64,000 bases of DNA from Ascidiaceihabitans donghaensis (GTDB lineage: Bacteria > Pseudomonadota > Alphaproteobacteria > Rhodobacterales > Rhodobacteraceae). The notes beneath the pieces are model-generated. The model was not told where the DNA came from. It ran no database searches and saw only the letters and a list, made by a program, of their open reading frames with translations. The translations under genes were made by a program, and so were the position numbers. Each line of letters begins with the position of its first letter. The first letter of the stretch is position 1. The stretch is taken from assembly GCF_900302465.1 (NCBI RefSeq), contig NZ_OMOR01000001.1:1798001-1862000 (forward strand), in the 5' to 3' direction. Of this stretch, positions 51,803-61,055 are shown piece after piece.

Positions 51803-52747
51803 ATGTCCAAGTTTACGAAGTCGATGACGGCCATGTCGCTTGCGTTGGCAACCCTCGCGGGACCCGCTTTGGCGGAGTACCCGGAGAAGCCAGTTGAATT
51901 TATCGTGCCGTGGCCTCCGGGTGATCTGGAAGACGTGCTGACACGCATGATCGCAGAAGATTTTTCCGAAGCATACGGCGTGCCAACTGCCGTTGTGAAC
52001 AAGCCGGGCGGGGGCGGTGGCCCGTTTCCCGGTGCGATTGACGTCGCGAACGCACCTGCTGACGGCTACACCATCGGATCTTTCATCATTGCGATCCCGG
52101 TTGTTGGTCCGTTTATCGGCATACCAGAGCTGAACCCGGATCCCTTTGTGCCTCTTGGCAATTTCCTGACATATCCCTTTGTGATCGCGGCCGGTGCCGA
52201 TGCGCCTTACGATGACATGAAAGGTCTTGCCGCCCACGCACAAGACAATGACGTGGTGCTTGGACACTTTGGCGCACCGCTGGTGCCAACGCAGGTGACA
52301 TTCGGTTTGGCCAAAGAATTGGGCTTTAGCTATGCAGCCGATGCCGCTTTTGATGCGCTGGATTGCAATACGTTGGCCTCGGGTGATGTGGATGTTATCA
52401 ACACCACGCTTCAACTGATTTTGCCGTGTCTTGATACGGTCAAGGTTCTGGCCTCCATCGGGTCCGAGCGTATTCCGCTGACGCTTGACGCGCCAACTGT
52501 GTCCGAATTGGCACCTGATTTGGATGTGGCATTGTGGAATGGCTTGTTCGTGCGCGCAGACACACCGCAAGATGTCCAAGACAAGATCATTGCTGTCGCT
52601 GAAAAGACAATGATGTCCGAACGCGCACAAAAGCTGGCTGCAGAAACAGGTGCGTCTGTTTACTGGCAGCCTGCTGGAGAAGTGGTCGAGCAGATCAAAA
52701 AAGATATGGAAACAATGGCCGGCATCGAAGCGATGCTTGCTGAGTAA
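51803..52747 (+). CDS. TctC/Bug-type periplasmic solute receptor
   Basis: A 314-residue binding protein of the tripartite tricarboxylate transporter (TTT) family. A signal peptide ends GPALA at residue 24, then YPEKPVEFIVPWPPGDLEDVLTR and VVNKPGGGGG, the Bug hallmarks. It captures a carboxylate in the periplasm for the TctAB membrane parts encoded next. The ligand may be an aromatic acid given the neighbours, which is inference. Confidence 0.9.
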   Translation: MSKFTKSMTAMSLALATLAGPALAEYPEKPVEFIVPWPPGDLEDVLTRMIAEDFSEAYGVPTAVVNKPGGGGGPFPGAIDVANAPADGYTIGSFIIAIPVVGPFIGIPELNPDPFVPLGNFLTYPFVIAAGADAPYDDMKGLAAHAQDNDVVLGHFGAPLVPTQVTFGLAKELGFSYAADAAFDALDCNTLASGDVDVINTTLQLILPCLDTVKVLASIGSERIPLTLDAPTVSELAPDLDVALWNGLFVRADTPQDVQDKIIAVAEKTMMSERAQKLAAETGASVYWQPAGEVVEQIKKDMETMAGIEAMLAE

Positions 52748-52843
52748 TCCTGATCTGGTCGGGCGGCATTTTGCGGCCCGATCATCTCTATTGCTGACAG
52801 TCTAACTTGCTCACTGTCTAAGGTGCTAAATGGGGGGCGGACC

Positions 52844-53383
52844 ATGTCGCGCGTCAAAACGCTTCAATCTTTGTTCAAACGCTATCGCCGCCCCGGAGAC
52901 ATCGTTTTCGCTTGGGTGTTTCTGATTGGCGCTGTGTTCCTTTTGTCAGAGATTTTTGACCAAACCGCCTATAAACCGCGCGGAAAACTGGCAGCACAGC
53001 CACGGTTCTGGCCTGCCGTTTCACTTGGCGCGATGACGCTTTTTGCGGCGTTTCATTTGCTTGGATCGGCTTTGTCGGAACGCATCGACGGGCGGTGGCA
53101 CGAGGTTTTGCATTGGCTCAAATCCATCGAATATGCGGGTTGGTTTATCGCTTATGCGGCGGTGGTGCCTTACGCGGGCTACTTGCCCACAACGATCATT
53201 TTCGCAGTTCTGTTGGCCCTGCGATCAGGATACCGCAGCGCCAAAATGCTTGGTGCGGCCGCCGTGTCGTCGTTTGTGGTTGTCGTTTTGTTCAAGACCC
53301 TGCTGAAGGTCAATTTGCCTGCAGGTCGCGTTTATGAGGTGCTGCCGGATGGTGTGCGCCAAATCATGCTCACATATTTCTGA
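52844..53383 (+). CDS. TctB-type small membrane subunit of the TTT transporter
   Basis: A 179-residue protein with four membrane helices (near residues 20-38, 60-75, 95-130 and 140-160) in the expected place between receptor and large subunit. Sequence is weakly conserved in this family, so position and topology carry the call. The ATG at 52844 follows GGGGGGCGGA. About 96 bases separate it from the receptor gene, with no clear terminator. Confidence 0.85.
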   Translation: MSRVKTLQSLFKRYRRPGDIVFAWVFLIGAVFLLSEIFDQTAYKPRGKLAAQPRFWPAVSLGAMTLFAAFHLLGSALSERIDGRWHEVLHWLKSIEYAGWFIAYAAVVPYAGYLPTTIIFAVLLALRSGYRSAKMLGAAAVSSFVVVVLFKTLLKVNLPAGRVYEVLPDGVRQIMLTYF

Positions 53384-53397
53384 TTGGACCTTAAGCG

Positions 53398-54915
53398 ATG
53401 GAAAATATCTTTCTTGGCCTTGAAATGCTGGCCCGCTGGGATGTGATCCTTGCGTTGTTTGTAGGGTCAATCGGTGGCGTCATAATCGGCGCGATCCCCG
53501 GTGTCGGCCCTGCGGTGGCCATTGCGATCCTGCTGCCTGCGACGTTCTCGCTTGATCCGATTGTGGGTCTGACGATGCTTTTAGGAATTTACGGATCGTC
53601 CATGTATGGCGGCGCAATCCCCGCGATCCTGATCAACACGCCGGGCACTGCGGTGAATGCGCTGACGTCCTACGACGGCTATCCCATGACAAAAAACAAC
53701 GAAGGTCACCGTGCGCTGTCACTGGCCTATTCCGCATCCTTTTGGGGGGGCATTTTTGGTATTGGCTGCCTGATCTTGCTGTCGCCCGTGCTTGCGCTTA
53801 TTGCGCCTATGTTCGGAAGCCGAGAGATTTTTCTGGCGGCTCTTCTCGGTATCATTCTTGTGATTTTGGCCCACCGTGGTCAAATTTTTGCAGCGGGGAT
53901 GCTGGCTATGCTTGGCATCTTTTTGCAAACCATTGGGCTGGACGCCGTGACCTACACGCAGCGCTACACGTTTGGGTATTCGTTTCTAAGTTCAGGGGTG
54001 AACCTGATTGTGGTGGTTCTTGGCCTTTTTGCACTAAGCCAAGCTTTTTTCCTGCTGGGTGATCCTGACAGCAGCCCCGATGCCAAGCCGGTGAAAGGGC
54101 GCATGTCTGTCGGTATCCGCGAGTTGCTAAAGCACAAACGTGTGGCGACGGTGGCGTCCAGTTTCGGTGTGATCCTTGGCATGATCCCTGGCACAGGCGA
54201 ATTTACCGCCCAATTCATGAGCTACACCTATGCCCAGAAAACATCCAAGGATCCGGACAAATTTGGCAAAGGATCACCCGAAGGGTTGATTGCATCCGAG
54301 GCCGCGAACAACGCCGTGCCTGCAGCGGCCATGATCCCGTTGCTGGCTCTTGGCATCCCCGGTGAGGCATTGACCGCGATGATGTTATCGGTGTTTTACG
54401 TGCACAACGTGATCCCCGGACCGCAGCTTTTTCAGAACAACATCGATCTTGTTTACGGTCTATATTTTGCGCTGATTGCCCTGAATGTCATTGTGATGGT
54501 GTTTTTGCTGTTCTCGACGAATTTGCTGACAAAAATCATCCGCGTGCCGACACGGTTTCTGGGTGTGATGATCCTGATCCTGTCGTTTGTCGGGGTTTAT
54601 TCTTTGCGAAATTCTTTGACAGATTGCATGATCGCTGCCGTCTTCGGCGTCTTCGGTCTGATCCTCAAGCGTCTGAACCTGCCGATTGTGCCAATCATCT
54701 TAGGCATGGTTTTGGGCGGCATCATGGAGGTCAAACTGCGCTCTGCCATGCCGCGGCTTAAATCACCGCTTGATATGATCGACCGGCCCATCACTTTTGT
54801 ATTGTTTGTGATTATCTTGCTGGTTCTGGCATTGCATGTGCGTACCTTGATCAAGGAATACCGCGCCCACCAGCCGCAAGAAGATCACGATTTTCACGAC
54901 AGCCAGCAACGGTAG
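53398..54915 (+). CDS. TctA-type large permease subunit
   Basis: A 505-residue membrane protein with ten to twelve helices. GAIPGVGPAVAIAILLPATF and the second-half GMIPGTGEFTAQFMSYTYA are the paired TctA motifs, and YGGAIPAILINTPGTAVNALTSYDGYPM the substrate-site loop. It drives solute uptake with Na+ or H+. The aldehyde dehydrogenase gene follows after five bases, so transport and metabolism are one operon. Confidence 0.95.
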   Translation: MENIFLGLEMLARWDVILALFVGSIGGVIIGAIPGVGPAVAIAILLPATFSLDPIVGLTMLLGIYGSSMYGGAIPAILINTPGTAVNALTSYDGYPMTKNNEGHRALSLAYSASFWGGIFGIGCLILLSPVLALIAPMFGSREIFLAALLGIILVILAHRGQIFAAGMLAMLGIFLQTIGLDAVTYTQRYTFGYSFLSSGVNLIVVVLGLFALSQAFFLLGDPDSSPDAKPVKGRMSVGIRELLKHKRVATVASSFGVILGMIPGTGEFTAQFMSYTYAQKTSKDPDKFGKGSPEGLIASEAANNAVPAAAMIPLLALGIPGEALTAMMLSVFYVHNVIPGPQLFQNNIDLVYGLYFALIALNVIVMVFLLFSTNLLTKIIRVPTRFLGVMILILSFVGVYSLRNSLTDCMIAAVFGVFGLILKRLNLPIVPIILGMVLGGIMEVKLRSAMPRLKSPLDMIDRPITFVLFVIILLVLALHVRTLIKEYRAHQPQEDHDFHDSQQR

Positions 54916-54920
54916 GACCC

Positions 54921-56405
54921 ATGGACCAGCAAAAAATTGACGCCCTTCGTGCGCAACCCGTTCCCGCATTTTCCCATTTGATTGACGGCGCACATGTTCC
55001 TGCGTCTGATGGCGGAACGATGGACATTCTGTCACCGATTGACGGACAAGTTTTAACGACCACAGCCAAAGGCACAGCCGCAGATATGGAGGCGGCGATT
55101 GCCTCGGCCCGTGCCGCCTTCGAGGACCGTCGTTGGGCCGGGCAACCACCCTCTGCCCGCAAAAAGGTGCTGATGAAGTGGGCCGACCTGATTGAGGCCA
55201 ATGCACTTGAACTTGCCGTGCTTGGCGTGCGCGACAATGGCACCGAAATCAGCATGGCGCTTAAGGCTGAACCGGGATCGGCGGCTGGCACGATCCGCTA
55301 CTACGCTGAAGCGCTGGACAAGATTTACGGCGAAATTGCCCCAACAGGGGCGGATGTGCTGGGCATGATCCACAAGGAACCGGTTGGCGTCGTGGGCGCG
55401 ATCATTCCTTGGAACTTCCCGATGATGATCGGGGCCTGGAAACTTGGACCTGCATTGGCGATGGGCAATTCAGTCGTGCTGAAACCGTCCGAAACAGCGT
55501 CGCTGTCCTTGATGAAAATGTGCCATCTGGCGCTTGAGGCCGGGTTGCCGCCCGGCGTTTTGAACGCCGTGACAGGTGAAGGCGCTGTCGTGGGCGAAGT
55601 TATGGGCCTGTCCATGGACATAGATGTACTGGTTTTCACCGGATCCGGCGGCACGGGACGGCGGCTGATGGACTACGCGGCACGGTCTAACATGAAACGT
55701 GTTTATCTGGAGCTTGGCGGCAAATCCCCCAACATTGTTTTTGCCGATGCCCCCAATCTGGACGAGGCCGCAAAGGTCGCAGCGGGTGGCATTTTCCGCA
55801 ACGCCGGACAGGTGTGTGTGGCGGGATCAAGGTTGCTGGTCGAAGCGTCAATCCACGATGATTTCGTCGCGGCCGTTGTCAAAGCCACCGAGGCCATGCG
55901 CGTCGGAGACCCATTGCAAGTCGACACACATATTGGTGCGGTCAATTCTGAAGTACAATTGAATGCGAACCTTGGGTTTGTGGACACCGCCAAAGCCGAA
56001 GGTGGTGAGGTGATCACCGGTGGCGACCGGATTTTACAGGACACAGGCGGCTATTACATGGCGCCCACGATTGTCACTGGCGTGACGCGCGATGCAACAT
56101 TGACCCAAAAAGAGGTGTTTGGCCCCGTCTTGGGCGTGACCCCATTTCACACCGACGATGAGGCCGTGCAATTGGCAAACGCCACAGTGTATGGTTTGGC
56201 AGGGGCGGCCTGGACATCCAATTTAAGCCGCGCACACCGTATGGTACGTGACGTGCGCACGGGTGTGATGCACATCAACACATATGGCGGCGCCGACGGT
56301 ACTGTGCCTTTGGGCGGTGTCGGACAATCCGGAAACGGATCCGACAAGTCCCTGCATGCCATTGAAAAATATATCAATCTTAAAACCGCCTGGATCAAGC
56401 TATGA
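54921..56405 (+). CDS. NAD(P)-dependent aldehyde dehydrogenase (PuuC/phenylacetaldehyde type)
   Basis: A 494-residue aldehyde dehydrogenase with IIPWNFPMMIGAWKLGPALA, LELGGKSPNIVF (general base Glu) and NAGQVCVAGSRLL (catalytic Cys). It resembles the PuuC and aromatic-aldehyde dehydrogenase branch. It would oxidise the aldehyde produced by the transaminase, the phospho-lyase or the decarboxylase of this cluster to the acid. It overlaps the Tm-1-like gene by four bases. Confidence 0.9.
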   Translation: MDQQKIDALRAQPVPAFSHLIDGAHVPASDGGTMDILSPIDGQVLTTTAKGTAADMEAAIASARAAFEDRRWAGQPPSARKKVLMKWADLIEANALELAVLGVRDNGTEISMALKAEPGSAAGTIRYYAEALDKIYGEIAPTGADVLGMIHKEPVGVVGAIIPWNFPMMIGAWKLGPALAMGNSVVLKPSETASLSLMKMCHLALEAGLPPGVLNAVTGEGAVVGEVMGLSMDIDVLVFTGSGGTGRRLMDYAARSNMKRVYLELGGKSPNIVFADAPNLDEAAKVAAGGIFRNAGQVCVAGSRLLVEASIHDDFVAAVVKATEAMRVGDPLQVDTHIGAVNSEVQLNANLGFVDTAKAEGGEVITGGDRILQDTGGYYMAPTIVTGVTRDATLTQKEVFGPVLGVTPFHTDDEAVQLANATVYGLAGAAWTSNLSRAHRMVRDVRTGVMHINTYGGADGTVPLGGVGQSGNGSDKSLHAIEKYINLKTAWIKL

Positions 56406-57634
56406 CTGACAAAACCATTCTCGTGATCGGAACCTATGACACCAAGGACGACGAATTGGGGTTTCTGGCGGGTGTCATTCGCGATCAGGGCGGCCACGTT
56501 GTGACGATGGATGTGTCGGTGCTGGGTGATCCGTCAAAGCCTTGCGATTATTCAAAACATGATGTCGCCCAAGAGGGCGGAAGCACCATCGAGGCCGCTA
56601 TCGCTTCGGGCAATGAAAATACGGCGATGCAGATCATGGCATCGGGGGCGTCGCTGTTGGCCGCAAGACTATATCAGGAGCGAAAATTCGATGGAATGAT
56701 CGTTTTGGGCGGTACAATGGGCACTGATCTTGCATTGGATGTGGCCGCAGCATTGCCGCTTGGTGTGCCTAAGTACATCGTGTCCACGGTCTCGTTTTCC
56801 CCGCTTATCCCTGCAGAACGTCTTGCGGCGGACACACAAATGATCCTTTGGGCGGGCGGGTTGTACGGTTTGAACTCGGTTTGCAAAGCGTCGCTAAGTC
56901 AGGCCGCGGGCGCTGTTCTTGGTGCGGCGCGCGCGGTGCAGATGCCTGATCCTGACAAACCCCTGATCGGGATGATGTCGTTGGGGACATCGGCGTTAAA
57001 ATACGTGATCCCATTGAAGCCCGCATTGGAAGACCGCGGCTTTGAGGTCGCTGTGTTTCATGCAACAGGCATGGGGGGGCGGGCGTTTGAAAGTCTTGCA
57101 GGGCAGGGGGCATTTGCCTGTGTCCTTGACCTTTGCACCCAAGAATTGGGCAATCATATCCATGGCTCAAACATTTCCGCAGGGGCGGATCGTTTGACCA
57201 ACGCAGGGGCAAATGGCACGCCGCAGATCGTGGCGCCGGGGTGCTATGATCTTGTGGACGTTGTGGGATGGCAACCGTTGGACGCCAGATGGGATGCCCA
57301 TATGAAACATGAACACAACCGCCTTTTGACATCGATCGTGCTGGAGGCAGAGGAACGCAAAGAGGTCGCGCGCGCACATTCCACCCAATTGGCCACCGCC
57401 AAGGGACCTGTCGCAATGATCTTGCCCGAAGACGGTTTGGGCGAATGGGACCGCGCAGGCGCTGATTTGCACAACGCAAGCGGTCTTGCGGATTTCCTGG
57501 CTGAAATTGAAGCGACTTTGCCTGCCAATGTCACGGCCCACAGGATTGCGTGCCACATCAATGACGCGGATTTTGCCGACAGAGTGCTTGAGATATTTGA
57601 TGGGTGGTGCGCAGATGGCACCGTTGCGGTTTAG
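56402..57634 (+). CDS. Tm-1-like ATP-binding domain protein (UPF0261)
   Basis: A 410-residue protein of the UPF0261 family, related to the tomato Tm-1 N-terminal domain. ILVIGTYDTKDDELGFLAGVI at the start, then GMIVLGGTMGTDLALDVAAALPLG-VPK, and PQIVAPGCYDLVDVVGW are typical. Biochemistry is not settled; such genes occur in many catabolic operons, often with a TIM-barrel partner that is absent here. It ends overlapping the convergent hpaR gene by four bases. Confidence 0.88.
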   Translation: MTDKTILVIGTYDTKDDELGFLAGVIRDQGGHVVTMDVSVLGDPSKPCDYSKHDVAQEGGSTIEAAIASGNENTAMQIMASGASLLAARLYQERKFDGMIVLGGTMGTDLALDVAAALPLGVPKYIVSTVSFSPLIPAERLAADTQMILWAGGLYGLNSVCKASLSQAAGAVLGAARAVQMPDPDKPLIGMMSLGTSALKYVIPLKPALEDRGFEVAVFHATGMGGRAFESLAGQGAFACVLDLCTQELGNHIHGSNISAGADRLTNAGANGTPQIVAPGCYDLVDVVGWQPLDARWDAHMKHEHNRLLTSIVLEAEERKEVARAHSTQLATAKGPVAMILPEDGLGEWDRAGADLHNASGLADFLAEIEATLPANVTAHRIACHINDADFADRVLEIFDGWCADGTVAV

Positions 57635-58068
57635 GAATTTGCGCCGGGGTCAAGACGCGCCAGAAGGTCCAGTAACCTTTCATAGTCGTCGTCACCCAAG
57701 GCCGTTTTGAACCCCGCTACGATCTGTGCGGCTTGCGGGCTGCGGTCGTCGATAATCTTTTGTCCGTTGGGGGTGATCTCGATGAATTGGCGTCTGCGAT
57801 CTTTGTCGTCACGCGTTTGTGTCACAAGGCCTTTGTCGCGCAATGTCGCTGCAATGCGCGTCAGACTTGGAAACAGCAGGCTGGATCGGTCTGCCAGAGT
57901 TTTGGTGTCCATCCGGCCGAATTCGACCAGCACGCGCAAGACGCGCCATTGTTGTTCTGTGATGCCTGTTTCAGACAGCATGTCGCGGATCGGAGACATC
58001 ACGCCTTCACGGGCGCGGATCAGCGCAATGGGTAAGGATCGAGACGTGGAAGGGAGCTGTTTGGTCAT
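57631..58068 (-). CDS. hpaR: HpaR-type MarR regulator
   Basis: A 145-residue MarR protein. SLPIALIRAREGVMSPIRDML-(SETGITEQQWRVLRVL) is the HpaR opening, followed by the winged helix LLFPSLTRIAATLRDKGLV and the wing RDDKDRRRQFIEIT. In E. coli HpaR represses the 4-hydroxyphenylacetate meta-cleavage genes and is released by hydroxyphenylacetates. It is divergent from hpaF, as fits that role. Confidence 0.88.
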   Translation of the reverse strand: MTKQLPSTSRSLPIALIRAREGVMSPIRDMLSETGITEQQWRVLRVLVEFGRMDTKTLADRSSLLFPSLTRIAATLRDKGLVTQTRDDKDRRRQFIEITPNGQKIIDDRSPQAAQIVAGFKTALGDDDYERLLDLLARLDPGANS

Positions 58069-58115
58069 GGTGCCTCAAATCTTCTATCTCCTTCAAATGC
58101 AGGCCAAAGAAGATG

Positions 58116-58165
58116 TTGACAATACATGATAGCATTATTTAACTTGGAAACAATTAACATGTTAA
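58116..58165. promoter_or_regulatory. Promoter and palindromic operator before hpaF
   Basis: TTGACA at 58116-58121 and the AT-rich TATTTA at 58136-58141 form a plausible promoter with a short spacer. TTAACATGTTAA at 58154-58165 is a perfect 12-base palindrome touching the AAGGAA ribosome site of hpaF. A MarR-family repressor such as HpaR bound there would block both steps. Confidence 0.6.
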
Positions 58166-58174
58166 GGAAATGAA

Positions 58175-58564
58175 ATGCCTCACTTCCATATCGAATACTC
58201 AGCCAACCTTGAGGATGTCGTGGATATGGCCGCTTTGTGCGAAGTCATCCGGTCCGAGGCCGCTTTGATCGACACGTTTCCCATGGCGGGCGTTCGGGTG
58301 CGGGCCACCCGCGTCGATCACTTTGCAATGGCGAACGGCGATCCAAAACACGGGTTTATCGATCTGTCCGTGCGCTTGCGCGAAGGGCGTGCTGAGGATG
58401 TAAAACGTGACGCAATCGGGCGCATCTTTGCCGCGCTCAAAGAATTCATGGCCCCTGCAATGGCCACCCGTTCCATCGCGCTTTCTGCCGAGATGCGCGA
58501 CATCAATGCCGACCTGTCGCCAAAATTTGGCAACATTCGCGATCACCTGGAGGATCACTCATGA
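58175..58564 (+). CDS. hpaF: 5-carboxymethyl-2-hydroxymuconate isomerase
   Basis: A 129-residue tautomerase-fold enzyme. It starts MPHFHIEYSANLED with the catalytic Pro at position 2 exposed after Met removal, and has the HpaF core GVRVRATRVDHFAMANGDPKHGFIDLSVRLREGR. It isomerises CHM in the homoprotocatechuate pathway. It overlaps hpaE by four bases. Confidence 0.92.
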   Translation: MPHFHIEYSANLEDVVDMAALCEVIRSEAALIDTFPMAGVRVRATRVDHFAMANGDPKHGFIDLSVRLREGRAEDVKRDAIGRIFAALKEFMAPAMATRSIALSAEMRDINADLSPKFGNIRDHLEDHS

Positions 58565-60072
58565 CTGTACTCGATGACAACATTGCCAAGTTGGACGGCT
58601 TTCTGGGCCGGTTCCGCAAAACCGGCATCCTGAACCGGATCGCGGGGCAAGATGTGGCAGGCGATGGTGGTGTTTTCCAAAATACGTCACCCGTGGACAA
58701 ATCCTTGATCTGTGACGTGGCCCACGGCACGGCTGTGGACATCGACGCGGCGGCCAATGCAGCGCATAATGCCTTTGCCGCGTGGCGCGACATGCCCGCA
58801 TTGCAGCGCAAGAAAATCCTGATCAAAATCGCGGAAGGCATCGAGGCGCGCGCCGAAGAAATCGCGCTGTGCGAATGTTGGGACACGGGCCAGACCTATA
58901 AATTCATGTCCAAAGCGGCCCTGCGTGGTGCCGAAAACTTCCGCTATTTTGCAGATCAAGTCGTGCAGGCCCGCGACGGACAGCAATTGCAGTCCCCGAC
59001 GCTTATGAACGTCACAACGCGTAAACCGATCGGGCCGGTTGGTGTAATCACGCCGTGGAACACGCCATTTATGTTGTCCACATGGAAGATTGCTCCGGCG
59101 TTGGCCGCAGGCTGTACCGTGGTGCACAAACCTGCCGAAGCATCGCCACTGACGGCCCGTTTGTTGATTGAGATTGCCGAAGAGGCAGGTCTGCCCCCCG
59201 GTGTGTTGAACACTGTCAACGGGTTTGGTGAAGGCGCTGGCAAAGCACTGTGTGAACACCCCAAGATCAAAGCGATTGCCTTTGTGGGCGAAAGCCGCAC
59301 AGGGTCGCTGATCACCAAGCAAGGGGCTGATACGCTGAAACGCAACCACCTTGAGCTTGGCGGCAAAAACCCTGTCATCGTGTTTGAAGATGCCGATCTG
59401 GACCGTGCTTTGGATGCCGTGATCTTCATGATCTATTCGATCAATGGCGAACGTTGCACATCATCATCGCGCCTGCTGATCCAAGACACGATCCGCGAAG
59501 ATTTTGAGGCCAAATTGGTGGCGCGGGTCAACAACATCAAAGTTGGCCATCCGCTGGACCCGGCGACTGAAATCGGACCGCTTGTGACAGAAGAGCATTT
59601 CAACAAAGTCACCAGCTATTTCGACATTGCCAAAGACGACGGTGCAACAGTGGCCGCAGGTGGTGTGACGGTTGGGGACGAGGGGTATTTCATCCGTCCG
59701 ACGTTGTTCACCAACGCCACCAACCAAATGCGCATCGCACAAGAAGAAATCTTTGGCCCTGTGCTGACATCCATTCCGTTCTCCACCGAAGAAGAAGCCC
59801 TGGAGATGGCCAACGACATCGACTACGGCCTCACAGGCTATGTCTGGACCAACGATCTGACCCGTGCACTGCGCTTCACCGAAGCTCTTGAGGCCGGCAT
59901 GATCTGGGTCAACTCCGAGAACGTCCGTCACTTGCCCACCCCCTTTGGCGGCGTCAAAGCAAGCGGCATAGGACGCGATGGCGGCGATTGGTCGTTTGAA
60001 TTCTACATGGAGCAAAAGCACATCGGCTTTGCCACGGGACACCATAAAATCACCAAGTTAGGAGCGCTGTAA
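58561..60072 (+). CDS. hpaE: 5-carboxymethyl-2-hydroxymuconate semialdehyde dehydrogenase
   Basis: A 503-residue aldehyde dehydrogenase. GVITPWNTPFMLSTWKIAPALAAG, LELGGKNPVIVFEDAD and INGERCTSSSRLLIQ (catalytic Cys) are the HpaE versions of the family motifs. It oxidises the ring-cleavage semialdehyde to CHM. It overlaps hpaF by four bases and hpaD by one base, so the three are tightly coupled. Confidence 0.93.
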   Translation: MTVLDDNIAKLDGFLGRFRKTGILNRIAGQDVAGDGGVFQNTSPVDKSLICDVAHGTAVDIDAAANAAHNAFAAWRDMPALQRKKILIKIAEGIEARAEEIALCECWDTGQTYKFMSKAALRGAENFRYFADQVVQARDGQQLQSPTLMNVTTRKPIGPVGVITPWNTPFMLSTWKIAPALAAGCTVVHKPAEASPLTARLLIEIAEEAGLPPGVLNTVNGFGEGAGKALCEHPKIKAIAFVGESRTGSLITKQGADTLKRNHLELGGKNPVIVFEDADLDRALDAVIFMIYSINGERCTSSSRLLIQDTIREDFEAKLVARVNNIKVGHPLDPATEIGPLVTEEHFNKVTSYFDIAKDDGATVAAGGVTVGDEGYFIRPTLFTNATNQMRIAQEEIFGPVLTSIPFSTEEEALEMANDIDYGLTGYVWTNDLTRALRFTEALEAGMIWVNSENVRHLPTPFGGVKASGIGRDGGDWSFEFYMEQKHIGFATGHHKITKLGAL

Positions 60073-61055
60073 TGCCTGTACCCGCACCAAATCTATACCC
60101 CGATTTTAACACCATCCGCCTAAGCCATGTGTGTCTGAACGTGAAAGACCTTGCCGCGTCGCGCACGTTCTACACAGAGATCTTGGGCCTTCAGGTGACA
60201 GATGAGTCCGACAGCCACATCTATCTGCGCGCCATGGAAGAACGCGGCCACCACTGCATCATTTTGCAAAAGTCCGATCAACCGGGCACGGTCGAAGTCA
60301 TGGGCTTCAAAACCTTCGACGAAGCTGATCTGGACAAAGCCGAAGCCTATTTCAAAGGCAAAGGCCGCCCGACATCCTGGGTGGAGCGCCCGTATCAGGG
60401 CAAGACGCTGCTGACTTCTGACAACATGGGCATTCCGCTGGAATTTTATCACAAGATGGATCGCCTTGCGCCAATCCATCAAAAATATGCGCTGTACCGT
60501 GGTGTGAAACCGCTGCGGATCGACCACTTTAACTGCTTTAGCCATGACGTTGATGCGTCCGTGGAATTTTACAGCGATTTCGGGTTCCGTGTGACGGAAT
60601 ATACCGAAGATGACGACAGCAAGAAACTTTGGGCCGCGTGGATGCACCGCAAAGGGGGCGTGCATGACATGGCGTTCACCAATGGCACAGGCCCACGAAT
60701 GCACCACGTTGCGTTCTGGGTTCCAACACCTCTGAACATCATTGATTTGCTGGATTTGATGGCGACCACAGGCTACGTCGACAACATCGAACGCGGCCCC
60801 GGTCGCCACGGCATTTCCAATGCGTTCTTCCTTTATATCCTTGACCCCGACGGGCACCGGATCGAGATTTACTGCTCTGACTATCAGACCGTAGATCCGG
60901 ATCTGGAGCCGATCAAATGGGACCTGCAAGACCCGCAGCGCCAGACGCTTTGGGGGGCAGCGGCACCGGAAAGCTGGTTCAAACACGGCACGACGTTTGT
61001 TGGCGTCGATACCAAGGAGTCCGACATCCAAGCTAGCCCGATTATTGCGCCATGA
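60072..61055 (+). CDS. hpaD: 3,4-dihydroxyphenylacetate 2,3-dioxygenase (VOC/type I extradiol)
   Basis: A 327-residue extradiol dioxygenase of the vicinal oxygen chelate fold, close to the Brevibacterium and Arthrobacter enzymes, not the LigB-type HpaD of E. coli. By position the metal ligands are His152 (IDHFN), His212 (RMHHVAF) and Glu265 (HRIEIY), with GPGRHGISNAFFLYILDPDGH between. It opens the homoprotocatechuate ring next to the side chain using Fe(II) or Mn(II). It overlaps the next gene by four bases. Confidence 0.93.
   Translation: MPVPAPNLYPDFNTIRLSHVCLNVKDLAASRTFYTEILGLQVTDESDSHIYLRAMEERGHHCIILQKSDQPGTVEVMGFKTFDEADLDKAEAYFKGKGRPTSWVERPYQGKTLLTSDNMGIPLEFYHKMDRLAPIHQKYALYRGVKPLRIDHFNCFSHDVDASVEFYSDFGFRVTEYTEDDDSKKLWAAWMHRKGGVHDMAFTNGTGPRMHHVAFWVPTPLNIIDLLDLMATTGYVDNIERGPGRHGISNAFFLYILDPDGHRIEIYCSDYQTVDPDLEPIKWDLQDPQRQTLWGAAAPESWFKHGTTFVGVDTKESDIQASPIIAP

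Noticed and set aside
60120-61031. A 303-codon antisense frame across hpaD
   Set aside because: hpaD has all metal ligands and overlaps its neighbours by 1-4 bases as a coupled operon; the antisense frame has no ribosome site or domain.
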